The notes: generated by a model not told the origin, from the letters alone. Shown: positions 1-8,361, counted from the stretch's first letter. The stretch is 56,491 bases of DNA from Pseudomonadota bacterium (GCA_018240435.1 JAFEFT010000023.1:1-56491); one strand, 5' to 3'. Numbers and translations are program-made.

Positions 1-640
1 CGTCGTGGGCGCTGACGTCCACCGGCACTGCATCGCTCGCAGGCCGCCTGCCGCGCCCCGAGGGCGTCAGCTGCGCGCGCAGATTCGCGTTCGGGGCGAA
101 TACGCCGTGGAAGCGGGTGAGATGCGCGCGTGGCGGCGGGACCAGTGCCGCCAGCTTGGCGATGAAGTCCACCGCATCCCATTCGACATGCGTGGTCCCA
201 TTGCGCCACGGCGTCTTGAGCTGATACCGCACCCTACCCTGCGATGAGATCGATAGCCGCTGCTCGCTGATCGCCGGGCGCGTGATGTAGCGGCACAGCT
301 TTTCGAGCTTGTGGCTCTCGTGTGCTTCCGCGGCCACGCCGGCATGCAGCGAGAAGCCGCCGACCTTGCCGGCGTCGCCCTCCAGCGAGCCTGCGTCACC
401 GGGCAATGTTTGCAGCGTGACGGCCTTGCGGCCAGCGTCGCGACCGGTGGCGATGCGGTAGGTGATCGAACTCATCCGCAGCGCGTCCATGCCGTCGTCG
501 CTACCCGCGCTGTCGGACAGAAACACGGATTCGTCCTCGCCTTCCAGCCAGCCTTTGCGCGTCAGGTGCCGGCACACGCGATGCGCGATGGTGCCGGCCA
601 GTTCCGTCAGTTGCGCCGATGTGGGCCGCTGACCATCCCC
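1..640 (-). pseudogene. IS91-family (Y2) transposase fragment
   Basis: The minus strand is open from about 640 to the window edge and reads as the middle to C-terminal part of an IS91-like transposase. Recognisable stretches are CRYITRPAISEQRLS, LKTPWRNGTTHVEWDA, DFIAKLAALVPPPRAHLTRF and HGVFAPN, all typical of this family. The family moves by rolling-circle transposition using a two-tyrosine nuclease. The N-terminal zinc-binding and HUH parts should lie at higher coordinates but are absent: upstream of about 640 the reading loses similarity and no credible start is seen. The C-terminus runs off the window. It is therefore 5'-truncated and probably inactive, and it marks the boundary between mobile DNA and the phage. 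Confidence 0.8.
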
Positions 641-651
641 CTGTCCCCAAG

Positions 652-676
652 AACGGCGAGCCGCGTGCTCGCCGTT
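652..676. terminator. Hairpin at the left edge of the phage block
   Basis: A perfect 10-bp stem (AACGGCGAGC / GCTCGCCGTT) with a 5-base loop at 662-666 is followed by TTGG on the plus strand and CTTGG on the minus strand. There is no long T-run on either side, so it is a weak terminator at best, or a structured boundary between the transposase remnant and the first phage gene. Confidence 0.35.
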
Positions 677-803
677 TTGGCATGGACGCGTGCGGATTGG
701 CGAACCCGAAGTTTGCGCGTGGTTCGCCATTGCGTCCCTCGTATGTTCGCCACCCGAAGCCTGCAATGACACCTGTTCCTCAACAGCGTCATAGGAGGCT
801 TCC

Positions 804-1067
804 ATGCCGACAACGGCAAGCACCATCACCCGGTCGCCGGTCGATGCGATCAACGGTCTGTCTCCCGGCGATCGTCGGGTCCTCAACGAGAACGAGCTCG
901 CGCAGCGCTGGGGCCTGAGCCCCAAGACCCTGCAGCGCTGGCGCAGCGAAGGGCGTGGCCCGCGCTACCTGAAGCTGTCCAAGCGCGTCAGCTACCCCCT
1001 GGAGTCGGTCATCGAGTTCGAGCGTGGTGCCCTGCACGACTCGACCTCCGAGCGCGCGGCGCGCTGA
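804..1067 (+). CDS. Small phage helix-turn-helix DNA-binding protein
   Basis: An 87-aa protein. Residues about 27-75 (LNENELAQRWGLSP, TLQRWRSEGRGP, Y-L-K) form the MerR/AlpA-like winged helix found in excisionases and small phage regulators. The ATG at 804 is preceded by a strong AGGAGG (793-798). It is the first gene of the rightward early block, 11 bp before the next, so it may control early transcription or act as an excisionase-like architectural protein. No integrase is beside it, so an excision role is unsupported. Confidence 0.75.
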   Translation: MPTTASTITRSPVDAINGLSPGDRRVLNENELAQRWGLSPKTLQRWRSEGRGPRYLKLSKRVSYPLESVIEFERGALHDSTSERAAR

Positions 1068-1078
1068 AGGGGGATGCG

Positions 1079-1558
1079 ATGAGCGATTTGACCCTCTACC
1101 CCGCCGACATCGCCGCGATGTCCGTCGGCCAGCTGGCCGCGCTGCCGCCCGCCCAGAAGGCGGAGATCAGCCGCAACCTCGACGAAGCGCTCGCCTGGCT
1201 CAAGCAGGCCCGCGCGAAGTTCGACGCCGCGCTGGAGGCCGCCTACGGCGAGCAGGCCCGCGCTGCACGCCTCGAGGCCGGCAAGGACTTCGGCGTCGTG
1301 CACCTGAACGACGGACCGCTGCGCGTGACGGTCGATGTCCCGAAGCGCGTGTCCTGGGACCAGGTGCAACTGGCGGCGATTGCCCGGCGCATCGCCGCCG
1401 CCGGCGAGCGCGTCGAGGACTACCTCGATGTCGAGTACTCGGTGTCCGAGTCCCGCTTCAACCACTGGCCCGCGGCGCTGCGCGCGCAGTTCGAGCCGGC
1501 GCGCACCGTCAAGCCCGGCAAGCCGACGTTTCGGCTGACCTTGACCTCGGAGGACTGA
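1079..1558 (+). CDS. Conserved phage protein of unknown function
   Basis: A 159-aa acidic protein. The first 70 residues are helical and rich in Ala, Glu and Lys; the C-terminal half is more mixed, with a V-T-V-D-V-P-K-R-V-S-W segment. No catalytic motif, signal peptide or membrane segment is seen. It starts at ATG 1079 directly after the GGGG-rich end of the preceding gene and sits in the early operon upstream of the recombination genes. Its position suggests a DNA-metabolism accessory role, which is inference only. Confidence 0.7.
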   Translation: MSDLTLYPADIAAMSVGQLAALPPAQKAEISRNLDEALAWLKQARAKFDAALEAAYGEQARAARLEAGKDFGVVHLNDGPLRVTVDVPKRVSWDQVQLAAIARRIAAAGERVEDYLDVEYSVSESRFNHWPAALRAQFEPARTVKPGKPTFRLTLTSED

Positions 1559-1561
1559 ACC

Positions 1562-1645
1562 ATGCCCACCGAACTGAAAGTGAAAGAGAAGGGCCGGAAT
1601 TCGATTCCGCCCCGTGTCGCCGAGCGGCTGAAGGAGGTGGCGTGA
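1562..1645 (+). CDS. Very short phage ORF (27 aa)
   Basis: ATG 1562 follows GGAGGA at 1549-1554 with good spacing and encodes 27 residues beginning MPTELKVKEKGRNSIP and ending RLKEVA. A basic, helical micro-protein is plausible, and the ribosome-binding site is better than chance. It ends just before the GGC-rich repeat tract. No family is recognised, and it could be a leader peptide rather than a functional protein. Confidence 0.4.
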   Translation: MPTELKVKEKGRNSIPPRVAERLKEVA

Positions 1646-1679
1646 TGACGCCCCTTCATCCTCGTGACGTCCTTGATCT

Positions 1680-1812
1680 TGGCAAGCCAATGGCCGGGTT
1701 GTGCTCGGCGCGCTGTGGCATGGCATGGCGGGGCAAGCCGCGGCAAGGCCCAAGCGAACTGTGACTGGGCTCGGTTCGGACTGGCTTGGCGTGGCTAGGC
1801 AAGGCTGGGCCC
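1680..1812. repeat. Degenerate GGCNN short-repeat tract
   Basis: Two clusters, about 1716-1750 and 1781-1810, are built from overlapping GGC(A/T)(T/A)-type pentamers (tggcatggcatggc, ggcaaggc, tggcttggcgtggc, taggcaaggc). The tract lies in the gap before the gene at 1851 and is much more repetitive than its surroundings. It could be a protein-binding array, a recombination-prone leader or a replication/regulatory element. No open frame crosses it convincingly. Confidence 0.6.
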
Positions 1813-1850
1813 GATGTGGCAAGGAACTTTCGATTTCTGGAGATTCGACG

Positions 1851-2456
1851 ATGAAAACCCTTTTGAGAAACGAGGATGCGCTCGGCAACGGTGCCGAGTC
1901 GGCGGTCCTGACGGGGGCGCCGTACAGCGTCCGTGTCGTCATCGAAGGCGTGGCGGACTTGTTGTTCCACCGCTGGAACTGCGAGGCCGTCGACGCCAAG
2001 GCCAAGGCCACCAAGAACAGCGCCGCCAAAAAAACCGACGACATCGAGAGCTACGTCTATCGCGACAACCAGGGCCAGTTGTGCCTGCCCGGGGAGTATC
2101 TGCGACAGGCGCTGATCGGTGCGGCCAAGTTCAAGCAGGACCCCAGGAGTCCACGCAAATCGGCGCAGGACATCACCAAGGCCGGCGTGGTTTCGCTCAC
2201 CCACCTGGCCAGCCTGGGGACCGACCGCTGGGATTACGAAGACCGCCGCCGCGTGGTGGTGCAACGCGCGGGCGTCAATCGGGTGCGGCCTGCCATGCGT
2301 GCGGGTTGGCGCGCCGAGTTCGATCTGATGGTGGTGCTGCCCGAATACCTCGACCGTGCCTGGATCAAGGACAGCCTGGACATGGCAGGCCGACTCATCG
2401 GCGTGGGTGACTTCCGTCCCACCTTCGGCCGCTTCACGGTCGTCTCGTTCGAATGA
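1851..2456 (+). CDS. Phage protein with a RAMP-like glycine-loop end
   Basis: A 201-aa protein. The start is set at ATG 1851 (MKTLLRNEDALG) because TGGAG lies about 8 bases upstream and the repeat tract ends just before; an upstream in-frame ATG at 1701 would translate the repeats. The N-terminal strand VRVVIEGVADLLFHRW and the C-terminal IGVGDFRPTFGRFTV recall a ferredoxin-like fold ending in a G-x-G-x-x-R-x-x-x-G loop, as in RAMP proteins, but that is only pattern resemblance. It lies 10 bp upstream of the RecA-like ATPase, so a role in the phage recombination module is likely. Function unknown. Confidence 0.7.
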   Translation: MKTLLRNEDALGNGAESAVLTGAPYSVRVVIEGVADLLFHRWNCEAVDAKAKATKNSAAKKTDDIESYVYRDNQGQLCLPGEYLRQALIGAAKFKQDPRSPRKSAQDITKAGVVSLTHLASLGTDRWDYEDRRRVVVQRAGVNRVRPAMRAGWRAEFDLMVVLPEYLDRAWIKDSLDMAGRLIGVGDFRPTFGRFTVVSFE

Positions 2457-2466
2457 GGAGTCGGCC

Positions 2467-3321
2467 ATGCCATTGCCTATCGTGACGGCCAACGAAAGAC
2501 TCGTCGAAAAACGCTGCGCCAAGGTCGCCCTCGTCGGTGCGCCCGGGGTGGGCAAGACCTCCCAGATCCGCACGCTCGATGCCGAACGCACCTTACTGGT
2601 GGACACCGAGGCCGGCGATCTGTCCATCCTCGACTGGGGCGGTGACACCCTGCGCCCGCGCACCTGGCCGGAGTTCAAGGACCTGGTGGTGTTCCTGGCA
2701 GGACCCAGCCCGAGCGCCACACCCGAGCAGGCCTTCTCGCAGGCCCACTTTGATCACGTCTGCCAGAAGTACGGCGACCCGGCGCAGCTGGCCAAGTACG
2801 ACACCTACTTCGTCGATTCCTTGACCGTGCTCTCGCGGATGTGCCTGGCCTGGTGCAAGACCCAGCCGGCCGCATTCTCCGAGAAGACCGGCAAGCCCGA
2901 CACCCGGGGCGCTTATGGCTTGCTCGGCACCGAGATGATCGGCGCCCTCACGCACCTGCAGCACGTGAGGGACAAGCACGTCATCTACGTCTGCATCCTG
3001 GAAGAGAAGCTGGACGATTTCAACCGCCGCATCTACCAGCTGCAGCTCGAAGGCGCCAAGACCTCGGCCGAGCTGCCTGGTGTGCTCGATGAAGTCATCA
3101 CGCTGGCCATCTTGAAGGCCGACGACGGCACGCCATACCGCGCGTTCGTCACCGGCGCGGACAACCCCTGGGGCTTCCCGAGCAAGGACCGCTCGGGACG
3201 GCTTGCCCCCATCGAAGAACCCCACCTCGGAAAGCTCATTGCCAAGTGCCTCGGCCGCACTGCCGCAGCACACGCCAGCGCTTTGTCGCATTCAACCGAC
3301 CTCAACGCATCCAAGGAGTGA
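2467..3321 (+). CDS. RecA-like ATPase, Sak4-type recombination protein
   Basis: A 284-aa P-loop ATPase. Walker A is GAPGVGKT (residues 24-31), a second acidic strand is LLVDTEAG (44-50) and the Walker B-like strand is TYFVDS (113-118). Size, motif layout and the single-strand-binding-like partner 3 bp downstream match the Sak4 group of phage single-strand annealing proteins, which pair complementary DNA during recombination-dependent replication. The start is ATG 2467 with a GGAG site just upstream; the longer upstream reading belongs to a shadow of the preceding gene. The general ATPase call is firm, the Sak4 assignment likely. Confidence 0.8.
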   Translation: MPLPIVTANERLVEKRCAKVALVGAPGVGKTSQIRTLDAERTLLVDTEAGDLSILDWGGDTLRPRTWPEFKDLVVFLAGPSPSATPEQAFSQAHFDHVCQKYGDPAQLAKYDTYFVDSLTVLSRMCLAWCKTQPAAFSEKTGKPDTRGAYGLLGTEMIGALTHLQHVRDKHVIYVCILEEKLDDFNRRIYQLQLEGAKTSAELPGVLDEVITLAILKADDGTPYRAFVTGADNPWGFPSKDRSGRLAPIEEPHLGKLIAKCLGRTAAAHASALSHSTDLNASKE

Positions 3322-3324
3322 TCC

Positions 3325-3954
3325 ATGACCGCCTGGAACGACTTCAACGACGCCGAACAACAGACCAGCTTCGACCTCATCCCCAAGGGCACGCTCGCCC
3401 GCGTGCGCATGACCCTCAAGCCCGGGGGCTTTGATGACCCGGCGCAGGGCTGGACCGGGGGCTACGCCACGCAGAGCTTCGAGACCGGCTCGGTGTATCT
3501 GGCGGCCGAGTTCGTGGTGCTGGAGGGCGAGTACGCCCGGCGCAAGCTCTGGAGCAACATCGGCCTGCATTCCCCGAAGGGCCCGGCCTGGGGCCAGATG
3601 GGCCGCAGCTTCGTGCGCGCGATCCTCAACAGCGCCCGCAACGTCCATCCCCAGGACAACGGGCCGCAGGCCGCCGCCGCGCGGCGCATCCAGGGCTTCC
3701 ACGAGCTCGACGGCATCGAGTTCCTCGCCCGCATCGACGTCGAGAAGGACGGTCGCGGCGAGTTGAAGAACGTCGTCAAGAGCGCCGTCGAGCCCGACCA
3801 CCCGGAGTATGCCCGCCTGATGGGCGTGCCGCCGAAGAACCCTGGCAGCGGCTCCAGCGGTGCGCCGGCGGCGCTCACCCCGCCCCGTGCGATGTCTGCG
3901 CCAGCCGCCCCGCAACCCCCCGCCGTGCCGGGTAAGCCCGCCTGGGCGCAGTGA
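3325..3954 (+). CDS. Phage ssDNA-binding-like partner of the ATPase
   Basis: A 209-aa protein with a folded N-terminal part (about 1-165) and a Pro/Ala-rich disordered tail (170-209), the shape typical of phage SSB-like OB-fold proteins. FDLIPKGTLARVRMTLKPGG and EFVVLEGEYARRKLWSNIGL resemble DUF669-type strands. It is encoded 3 bp after the RecA-like ATPase, the usual Sak4-SSB pairing. It probably coats single-stranded DNA and loads or stimulates the annealing protein. The fold call rests on context and strand pattern. Confidence 0.65.
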   Translation: MTAWNDFNDAEQQTSFDLIPKGTLARVRMTLKPGGFDDPAQGWTGGYATQSFETGSVYLAAEFVVLEGEYARRKLWSNIGLHSPKGPAWGQMGRSFVRAILNSARNVHPQDNGPQAAAARRIQGFHELDGIEFLARIDVEKDGRGELKNVVKSAVEPDHPEYARLMGVPPKNPGSGSSGAPAALTPPRAMSAPAAPQPPAVPGKPAWAQ

Positions 3955-3965
3955 GAGGAGGGCCA

Positions 3966-4481
3966 GTGAAGTGCTGGGTCTGCAAACGACAGGCGCGCGG
4001 CTACGGCCACTCGGACCTTCGGCATCCGGTGGGCGATGCCCGGCGCTATCCGATCGACTGGGTGTTCTGCTCGCGGCGTTGCCAGCAGGCGTTTCACGCG
4101 CTCTACGGCCAGTGGCTGCGCGTGCAGGAAGGACGCACGTCCAAAACGGAGGTGGCCATGATCGATCCGTCTGACGTCGAACTGGCCGCGATGAGGAAGT
4201 GCCTCAAGGCCTTCGGCGCGGCGGCAGAAAGCATCGGCTTCGACAAGCCGCTGGGCGAGTATTCCGAGGCCGAGGCGCTCCAGGTGATCGACGCCATCGT
4301 CACCTGCTACACGGACGCGATGGTCGAGCACCACGAGGCGACCAAGTACCCGCCGGTGCGCGGGCTGAAGCGCCCGGTGTCCGATCCCTTCGCCGATCTG
4401 GAAGACGACCTGCCGTGGGAGGAGCCGAAGGCTCAAGCGCAGACGGCACGCACGGCAGCACCCAAGGAGGCGCGGCGATGA
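3966..4481 (+). CDS. Small zinc-finger-like phage protein
   Basis: A 171-aa protein. The N-terminus carries CWVCKRQARGYGHSD and then FCSRRC within 45 residues, four cysteines that could hold one zinc; the rest is acidic and helical. The start is GTG 3966 because AGAGGAGGG (3953-3961) sits just upstream; GTG 3951 overlapping the previous stop is the alternative. It overlaps the nuclease gene downstream by 4 bp, implying translational coupling. The arrangement resembles DUF6511-type phage proteins (family name from memory). Biochemical role unknown. Confidence 0.65.
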   Translation: MKCWVCKRQARGYGHSDLRHPVGDARRYPIDWVFCSRRCQQAFHALYGQWLRVQEGRTSKTEVAMIDPSDVELAAMRKCLKAFGAAAESIGFDKPLGEYSEAEALQVIDAIVTCYTDAMVEHHEATKYPPVRGLKRPVSDPFADLEDDLPWEEPKAQAQTARTAAPKEARR

Positions 4482-5224
4482 TGGACTTCAACGCCTCCAA
4501 GAGCCTGTCGGGTCAGATCACGGCGCTGATCGACGCCGGGCTGCAGCAGTCTCGCGCGGCGCAGCCTCGCCGCACCTACCTGGGCGCCTCGCGCCTCGGG
4601 GTCGCCTGCGAGCGCGCGCTGCAGTACGAGTTTGCCGACGCCCCGGTCGATCCGGGTCGCGAGACCGACGGCCGCATGCTGCGCGTCTTCGAGCGCGGCC
4701 ACGTCATCGAGGACTGCATGGTGACCTGGCTGCGTGCCGCGGGCTTCGATCTGCGCACGCGCACCGACGCGGGCGAGCCCTTCGGCTTCTCGGCGCTGGA
4801 CGGGCGCCTGCAGGGCCACGTCGATGGCGTCATCGTCGCCGGCCCCGACCTCGGCCACGACAGCGGCTATCCCGCGCTGTGGGAGAACAAGTGCCTGGGC
4901 GCCAAATCGTGGCGCGAGTTGGAGAGACATCGCCTCGCGGTCGCCAAGCCCGTCTACGCCGCCCAGGTCGCGCTCTACCAGGCCTATCTCGAACTGCACG
5001 CGCACCCGGCCCTGTTCACGGCGGTGAACGCCGACACCATGGAGATCCACGCCGAGCTGGTGCCGTTCGATGCGGCGTTGGCGCAGCGCATGTCCGACCG
5101 GGCGGTGAAGATCATCACGGCCACCGAGGCGGGCGAACTGCTGCCGCGCTCGTTCTCCGATCCCACCCATGTCGAGTGCCGGATGTGTCCGTGGCAGGAC
5201 CGGTGCTGGAGGGCCGCGGCATGA
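4478..5224 (+). CDS. Cas4/RecB-like PD-(D/E)XK exonuclease with Fe-S cysteines
   Basis: A 248-aa nuclease. The active site is visible as GHVDGVIV (Asp116) followed by LWENKCLG (Glu136-x-Lys138). One cysteine near the N-terminus (C44, GVACERAL) and three at the C-terminus (C234, C237, C243 in CRMCPWQDRCW) are the 1+3 arrangement that binds a 4Fe-4S cluster in Cas4 and AddB. It lies in the recombination operon with the RecA-like ATPase and SSB-like protein, so it likely resects DNA ends to give single-stranded tails for annealing. ATG 4478 overlaps the preceding stop (ATGA). Confidence 0.85.
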   Translation: MMDFNASKSLSGQITALIDAGLQQSRAAQPRRTYLGASRLGVACERALQYEFADAPVDPGRETDGRMLRVFERGHVIEDCMVTWLRAAGFDLRTRTDAGEPFGFSALDGRLQGHVDGVIVAGPDLGHDSGYPALWENKCLGAKSWRELERHRLAVAKPVYAAQVALYQAYLELHAHPALFTAVNADTMEIHAELVPFDAALAQRMSDRAVKIITATEAGELLPRSFSDPTHVECRMCPWQDRCWRAAA

Positions 5225-5475
5225 ACGAGACACCGCTGCACCCGGTGCTCGGGGAGCGCCTGATCGACGCACGCGAGGCGGCACTGGCGCTCAATCTGCC
5301 GCACTACTGGCTCACGCACGCGAAGGAGCGCCGGCGTCTGCGCCTGCCGCACTACCGGGTGGGCAAGCTGCTGCGTTTCAAGCTCTCCGAACTGATGGCG
5401 TGGATGGAGGAACGTCAAGCCCTGCTCACGGCCGACGCAGGGCACGAGGAGGAGTCGGATGCTGGACTTCAATGA
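5221..5475 (+). CDS. Small excisionase-like helix-turn-helix protein
   Basis: An 84-aa protein starting at ATG 5221, overlapping the nuclease stop by 4 bp. Residues 14-65 (LIDAREAALALNLPHYWL, RLPHYRVGKLLRFKLSELMAWM) form an HTH_17/excisionase-like winged helix, with the usual Y-R-V-G-K-L-L-R-F strand and the closing helix that packs on DNA. The 3' end overlaps the primase-helicase start by 17 bp. It is likely a DNA-binding accessory of replication or a regulator. Confidence 0.7.
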   Translation: MNETPLHPVLGERLIDAREAALALNLPHYWLTHAKERRRLRLPHYRVGKLLRFKLSELMAWMEERQALLTADAGHEEESDAGLQ

Positions 5476-7741
5476 CACCGCACCCGCGCCCGAGATCCCG
5501 GCGTCCGAACGCCGCGAGGCCGTGCGCGCCGCGCTGCTCGCGAGGCTGGAGTCGGTGCTGTTCACCCTGTTCCCCGCTGGAAAGAAGCGCCGCGGCAAGT
5601 TCGTCATCGGCGACGTGCTCGGCAGCCCGGGCGACAGCCTGGAAGTCGTGCTCGACGGCGACAAGGCGGGACTGTGGACCGACCGCGCCGAAGGCTCCGG
5701 CGGCGATGTGTTCCACCTGATCGGCGCCCACTTCGGCGTGGACGTGCACGGCGACTTCGCCCGCGTCCTCGACCTGGCCGAGGACCTCGTCGGCCGAGCG
5801 CCCACGGCGCCGCCGCGCAAGGCGGCCAAGAAGGCCTCGATCGACGACCTCGGCCCGGCCACCGCCAAGTGGGACTACCTCGACGCACAAGGGCGCCTCA
5901 TCGCCGTGGTCTACCGCTACGACCCGCCCGGGCGCAAGAAGGAGTTCCGGCCCTGGGACGCCAAACGGCGCAAGATGGCCCCGCCCGAGCCGCGGCCGCT
6001 CTACAACCAGCCGGGGATCCACAACGCCGCCCAGGTCGTGCTGGTCGAGGGCGAGAAGTGCGCCCAGGCCTTGATCGAGCTCGGGATCGTGGCCACCACC
6101 GCGATGCACGGGGCGAATGCGCCCGTGGACAAGACCGACTGGACGCCGCTGGCTGGCAAGGCCGTGCTGATCTGGCCCGACCGCGACAAGCCGGGCTGGG
6201 AGTACGCGGTGCAAGCGGCTCAGGCCATCCTGTCCGCCGGCGCGAAGTCCTGCCACATCCTCTACCCACCCGAGGAAGCCGCCGAGGGCTGGGACGCGGC
6301 GGACGCCGTGATGGAGGGCTTCGACGTCGCGGCCTTCCTCGCCCACGGCCCGCGTGTGCAGGTGCATGACATTGCGGACCCCGGCGAGCCGGTGATCGGC
6401 GCGGACGAATCGGTGTGGGGTACCGAAGATGCCCTGGCGCTGGCCTTCACCCGGCGCTACCACCGCGACTGGCGCTACGTGGCGGCCTGGGGCCGCTGGT
6501 TGGTGTGGGACGGTCGGCGCTGGCGCAACGAGGAGACGCTGGCGGCCACCGACTTGATCCGCGGTGTCTGCCGACACGCGGCCCTCCAGGCCGACAACCC
6601 CAAGCTGGCGGCCAAGCTGGCCACCTCCGGCACCGTCGGCGGCGTCGAACGCCTGGCTCGCGCAGACCGACGCCACGCCGCGACCACCGCCGAGTGGGAC
6701 GCCGATCCCTGGCTGCTCAACACCCCAGGCGGCGTGGTCGACCTCAGGACGGGGCGCCTGCGCGCACACGACCGCGCCGACCGCATGACCAAGATCACCA
6801 CCGCCACGCCGGCCGGCGACTGCCCGACCTGGCGGCGCTTCCTTGCCGAAGTCACCGGCGGCGACGCCGACCTGCAAGCCTATTTGCAGCGCGTCAGCGG
6901 CTACTGCTTGACCGGCTCGACCCGGGAGCATGCGCTGTTCTTCCTCTATGGCACCGGCGCCAACGGCAAATCGGTGTTCGTCAACACCTTGGCCACGATC
7001 CTCGGCGACTACGCCGCCAGCGCGCCGATGGACACCTTCATGGAGGCGCGCGGCGACCGCCATCCGACCGACATGGCGGGCCTGCGCGGGGCGCGCTTCG
7101 TCTCCTCCATCGAGACCGAGCAGGGCCGGCGCTGGAACGAGTCCAAGGTCAAGGCCATCACCGGCGGCGACAAGGTCTCGGCGCGCTTCATGCGCCAGGA
7201 CTTCTTCGAGTACACGCCCCAGTTCAAGCTGGTCATCGCCGGCAACCACAAGCCCGCGATCCGCAACGTGGACGAGGCGATGAAGCGCCGGCTGCACCTG
7301 ATCCCCTTCACGATCACCGTGCCGCCCGAGCGGCGCGACAAACACCTGCAGCAGAAGTTGCTGGCCGAGCGGGACGGCATCCTGGCCTGGGCGCTGGAAG
7401 GGTGCCTGGCCTGGCAGCGCCTGGGCCGGCTCGATCCGCCGCCGCAGGTCGTGGCCGCCACCGAGGAGTACTTCGAAGCCGAGGACGCGCTGGGCCGCTG
7501 GCTGGAGGAGCGCTGCGTGCGCGAGGCCAATGCCAAGTCACTGACCGCCGAACTGTTCACCGACTGGAAGCAGTGGGCGGAGGCCGCCGGCGAGTTCGTC
7601 GGCTCACAGCGCCGCTTCTCCGACCTCTTGATCACCCGCGGCGTCGAGAAATGGCGCAACGCCGCCGGCATCCGGGGCTTCCGTGGCGTGGGTCTCAAGC
7701 ACCCGATGCAGCCCGCCTACACCCCCTATGCCGACGACTGA
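5459..7741 (+). CDS. Phage primase-helicase (Toprim plus D5/SF3 helicase)
   Basis: A 760-aa replication protein. A Toprim-like primase segment is seen around LVEGEKCA (Glu197) and WPDRDKPG (Asp241). After a D5_N-like middle region comes the superfamily 3 helicase core, with Walker A GTGANGKS (about 498-505), the sensor-like RFVSSIETEQGRRW region and FKLVIAGNHKP. The family, found in P4-like elements and many siphophages, unwinds and primes DNA at the replication origin. No CHC2 zinc finger is evident. The gene overlaps the preceding HTH gene by 17 bp, and a candidate origin lies just downstream. Confidence 0.9.
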   Translation: MLDFNDTAPAPEIPASERREAVRAALLARLESVLFTLFPAGKKRRGKFVIGDVLGSPGDSLEVVLDGDKAGLWTDRAEGSGGDVFHLIGAHFGVDVHGDFARVLDLAEDLVGRAPTAPPRKAAKKASIDDLGPATAKWDYLDAQGRLIAVVYRYDPPGRKKEFRPWDAKRRKMAPPEPRPLYNQPGIHNAAQVVLVEGEKCAQALIELGIVATTAMHGANAPVDKTDWTPLAGKAVLIWPDRDKPGWEYAVQAAQAILSAGAKSCHILYPPEEAAEGWDAADAVMEGFDVAAFLAHGPRVQVHDIADPGEPVIGADESVWGTEDALALAFTRRYHRDWRYVAAWGRWLVWDGRRWRNEETLAATDLIRGVCRHAALQADNPKLAAKLATSGTVGGVERLARADRRHAATTAEWDADPWLLNTPGGVVDLRTGRLRAHDRADRMTKITTATPAGDCPTWRRFLAEVTGGDADLQAYLQRVSGYCLTGSTREHALFFLYGTGANGKSVFVNTLATILGDYAASAPMDTFMEARGDRHPTDMAGLRGARFVSSIETEQGRRWNESKVKAITGGDKVSARFMRQDFFEYTPQFKLVIAGNHKPAIRNVDEAMKRRLHLIPFTITVPPERRDKHLQQKLLAERDGILAWALEGCLAWQRLGRLDPPPQVVAATEEYFEAEDALGRWLEERCVREANAKSLTAELFTDWKQWAEAAGEFVGSQRRFSDLLITRGVEKWRNAAGIRGFRGVGLKHPMQPAYTPYADD

Positions 7742-7760
7742 ACACCCGTGACCACCGACA

Positions 7761-7861
7761 GGACTGACGCATCTGACGCTGTCCATCGTAAGTCTCTACG
7801 CGCGCGCGCGTGCGCGCGCCTCACGGGAACTATCGATATCGTGCGTCGGATGCGTCAGTCC
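7761..7861. other. Candidate replication origin: 18-bp inverted repeat around a (CG)n tract
   Basis: GGACTGACGCATCTGACG (7761-7778) and CGTCGGATGCGTCAGTCC (7844-7861) are inverted copies with one mismatch. Between them lies an alternating purine-pyrimidine run (about 7799-7819, ACGCGCGCGCGCG then TGCGCGCGC), capable of Z-DNA or cruciform formation, followed by GATATCG. The element sits right after the primase-helicase gene and before the resolvase. Origin function is inferred from position and symmetry; an operator for the resolvase gene is the alternative. Confidence 0.5.
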
Positions 7862-7883
7862 CCACCGAACGAGGACTGACACC

Positions 7884-8360
7884 ATGCACACCACGATCCT
7901 GGCCCTCGACCTGGGCACCACCACCGGCTGGGCGCTGCGCGACCGCACCGGCCGCATCACCAGCGGCAGCCAATCCTTCAAGCCCCGACGCTTCGAAGGC
8001 GGCGGCATGCGTTTCCTGCGCTTCAAGCGCTGGCTCACCGAGCTGAAGGCCCACGCCGACGGGATCGACGCGCTGGTCTTCGAGGAAGTGCGCCGCCACG
8101 TCTCGACCGACGCGGCGCACGTCTACGGCGGGTTCCTCGCCACGCTCACGGCCTGGTGCGAGCACCACGGCATTCCCTACCAGGGCGTGCCGGTGGGCAC
8201 GATCAAGAAGCACGCCACCGGCTCTGGCCGCGCCGGTAAGGACGCGGTGATGGCGGCCGTGCGTCGCCGGGGTCACGCCCCGGCGGACGACGACGAGGCC
8301 GACGCCTTGGCGCTGTTGCTCTGGGCCCTCCCGCTCCACGACGCGGCGCAGGAGGCGTGA
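7884..8360 (+). CDS. RuvC-like Holliday junction resolvase
   Basis: A 158-aa RNase H-fold nuclease. It has the N-terminal acidic strand ILALDLGTTTGW (Asp9), the central DALVFEEV (Glu67/68) and the C-terminal DDDEADALALL cluster (Asp137-140), in the order of RuvC-type resolvases. The lysine-rich GTIKKHATGSGRAGKD segment before the last acids is typical of phage versions. It would resolve branched DNA made by recombination-dependent replication before packaging. The ATG at 7884 follows GAGGA (7870-7874). Confidence 0.88.
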   Translation: MHTTILALDLGTTTGWALRDRTGRITSGSQSFKPRRFEGGGMRFLRFKRWLTELKAHADGIDALVFEEVRRHVSTDAAHVYGGFLATLTAWCEHHGIPYQGVPVGTIKKHATGSGRAGKDAVMAAVRRRGHAPADDDEADALALLLWALPLHDAAQEA

Positions 8361-8361
8361 G

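Noticed and set aside
1024-1764. A 246-codon frame overlapping the gene at 1079
   Set aside because: Arg/Ala-rich shadow of the real frame; a start at 1645 would give 39 aa through the repeat tract without a recognised fold.
4478-5224. Cas4 as part of a CRISPR system
   Set aside because: No Cas1, Cas2 or array is present. The gene sits in a phage recombination operon, where Cas4-like nucleases are common.
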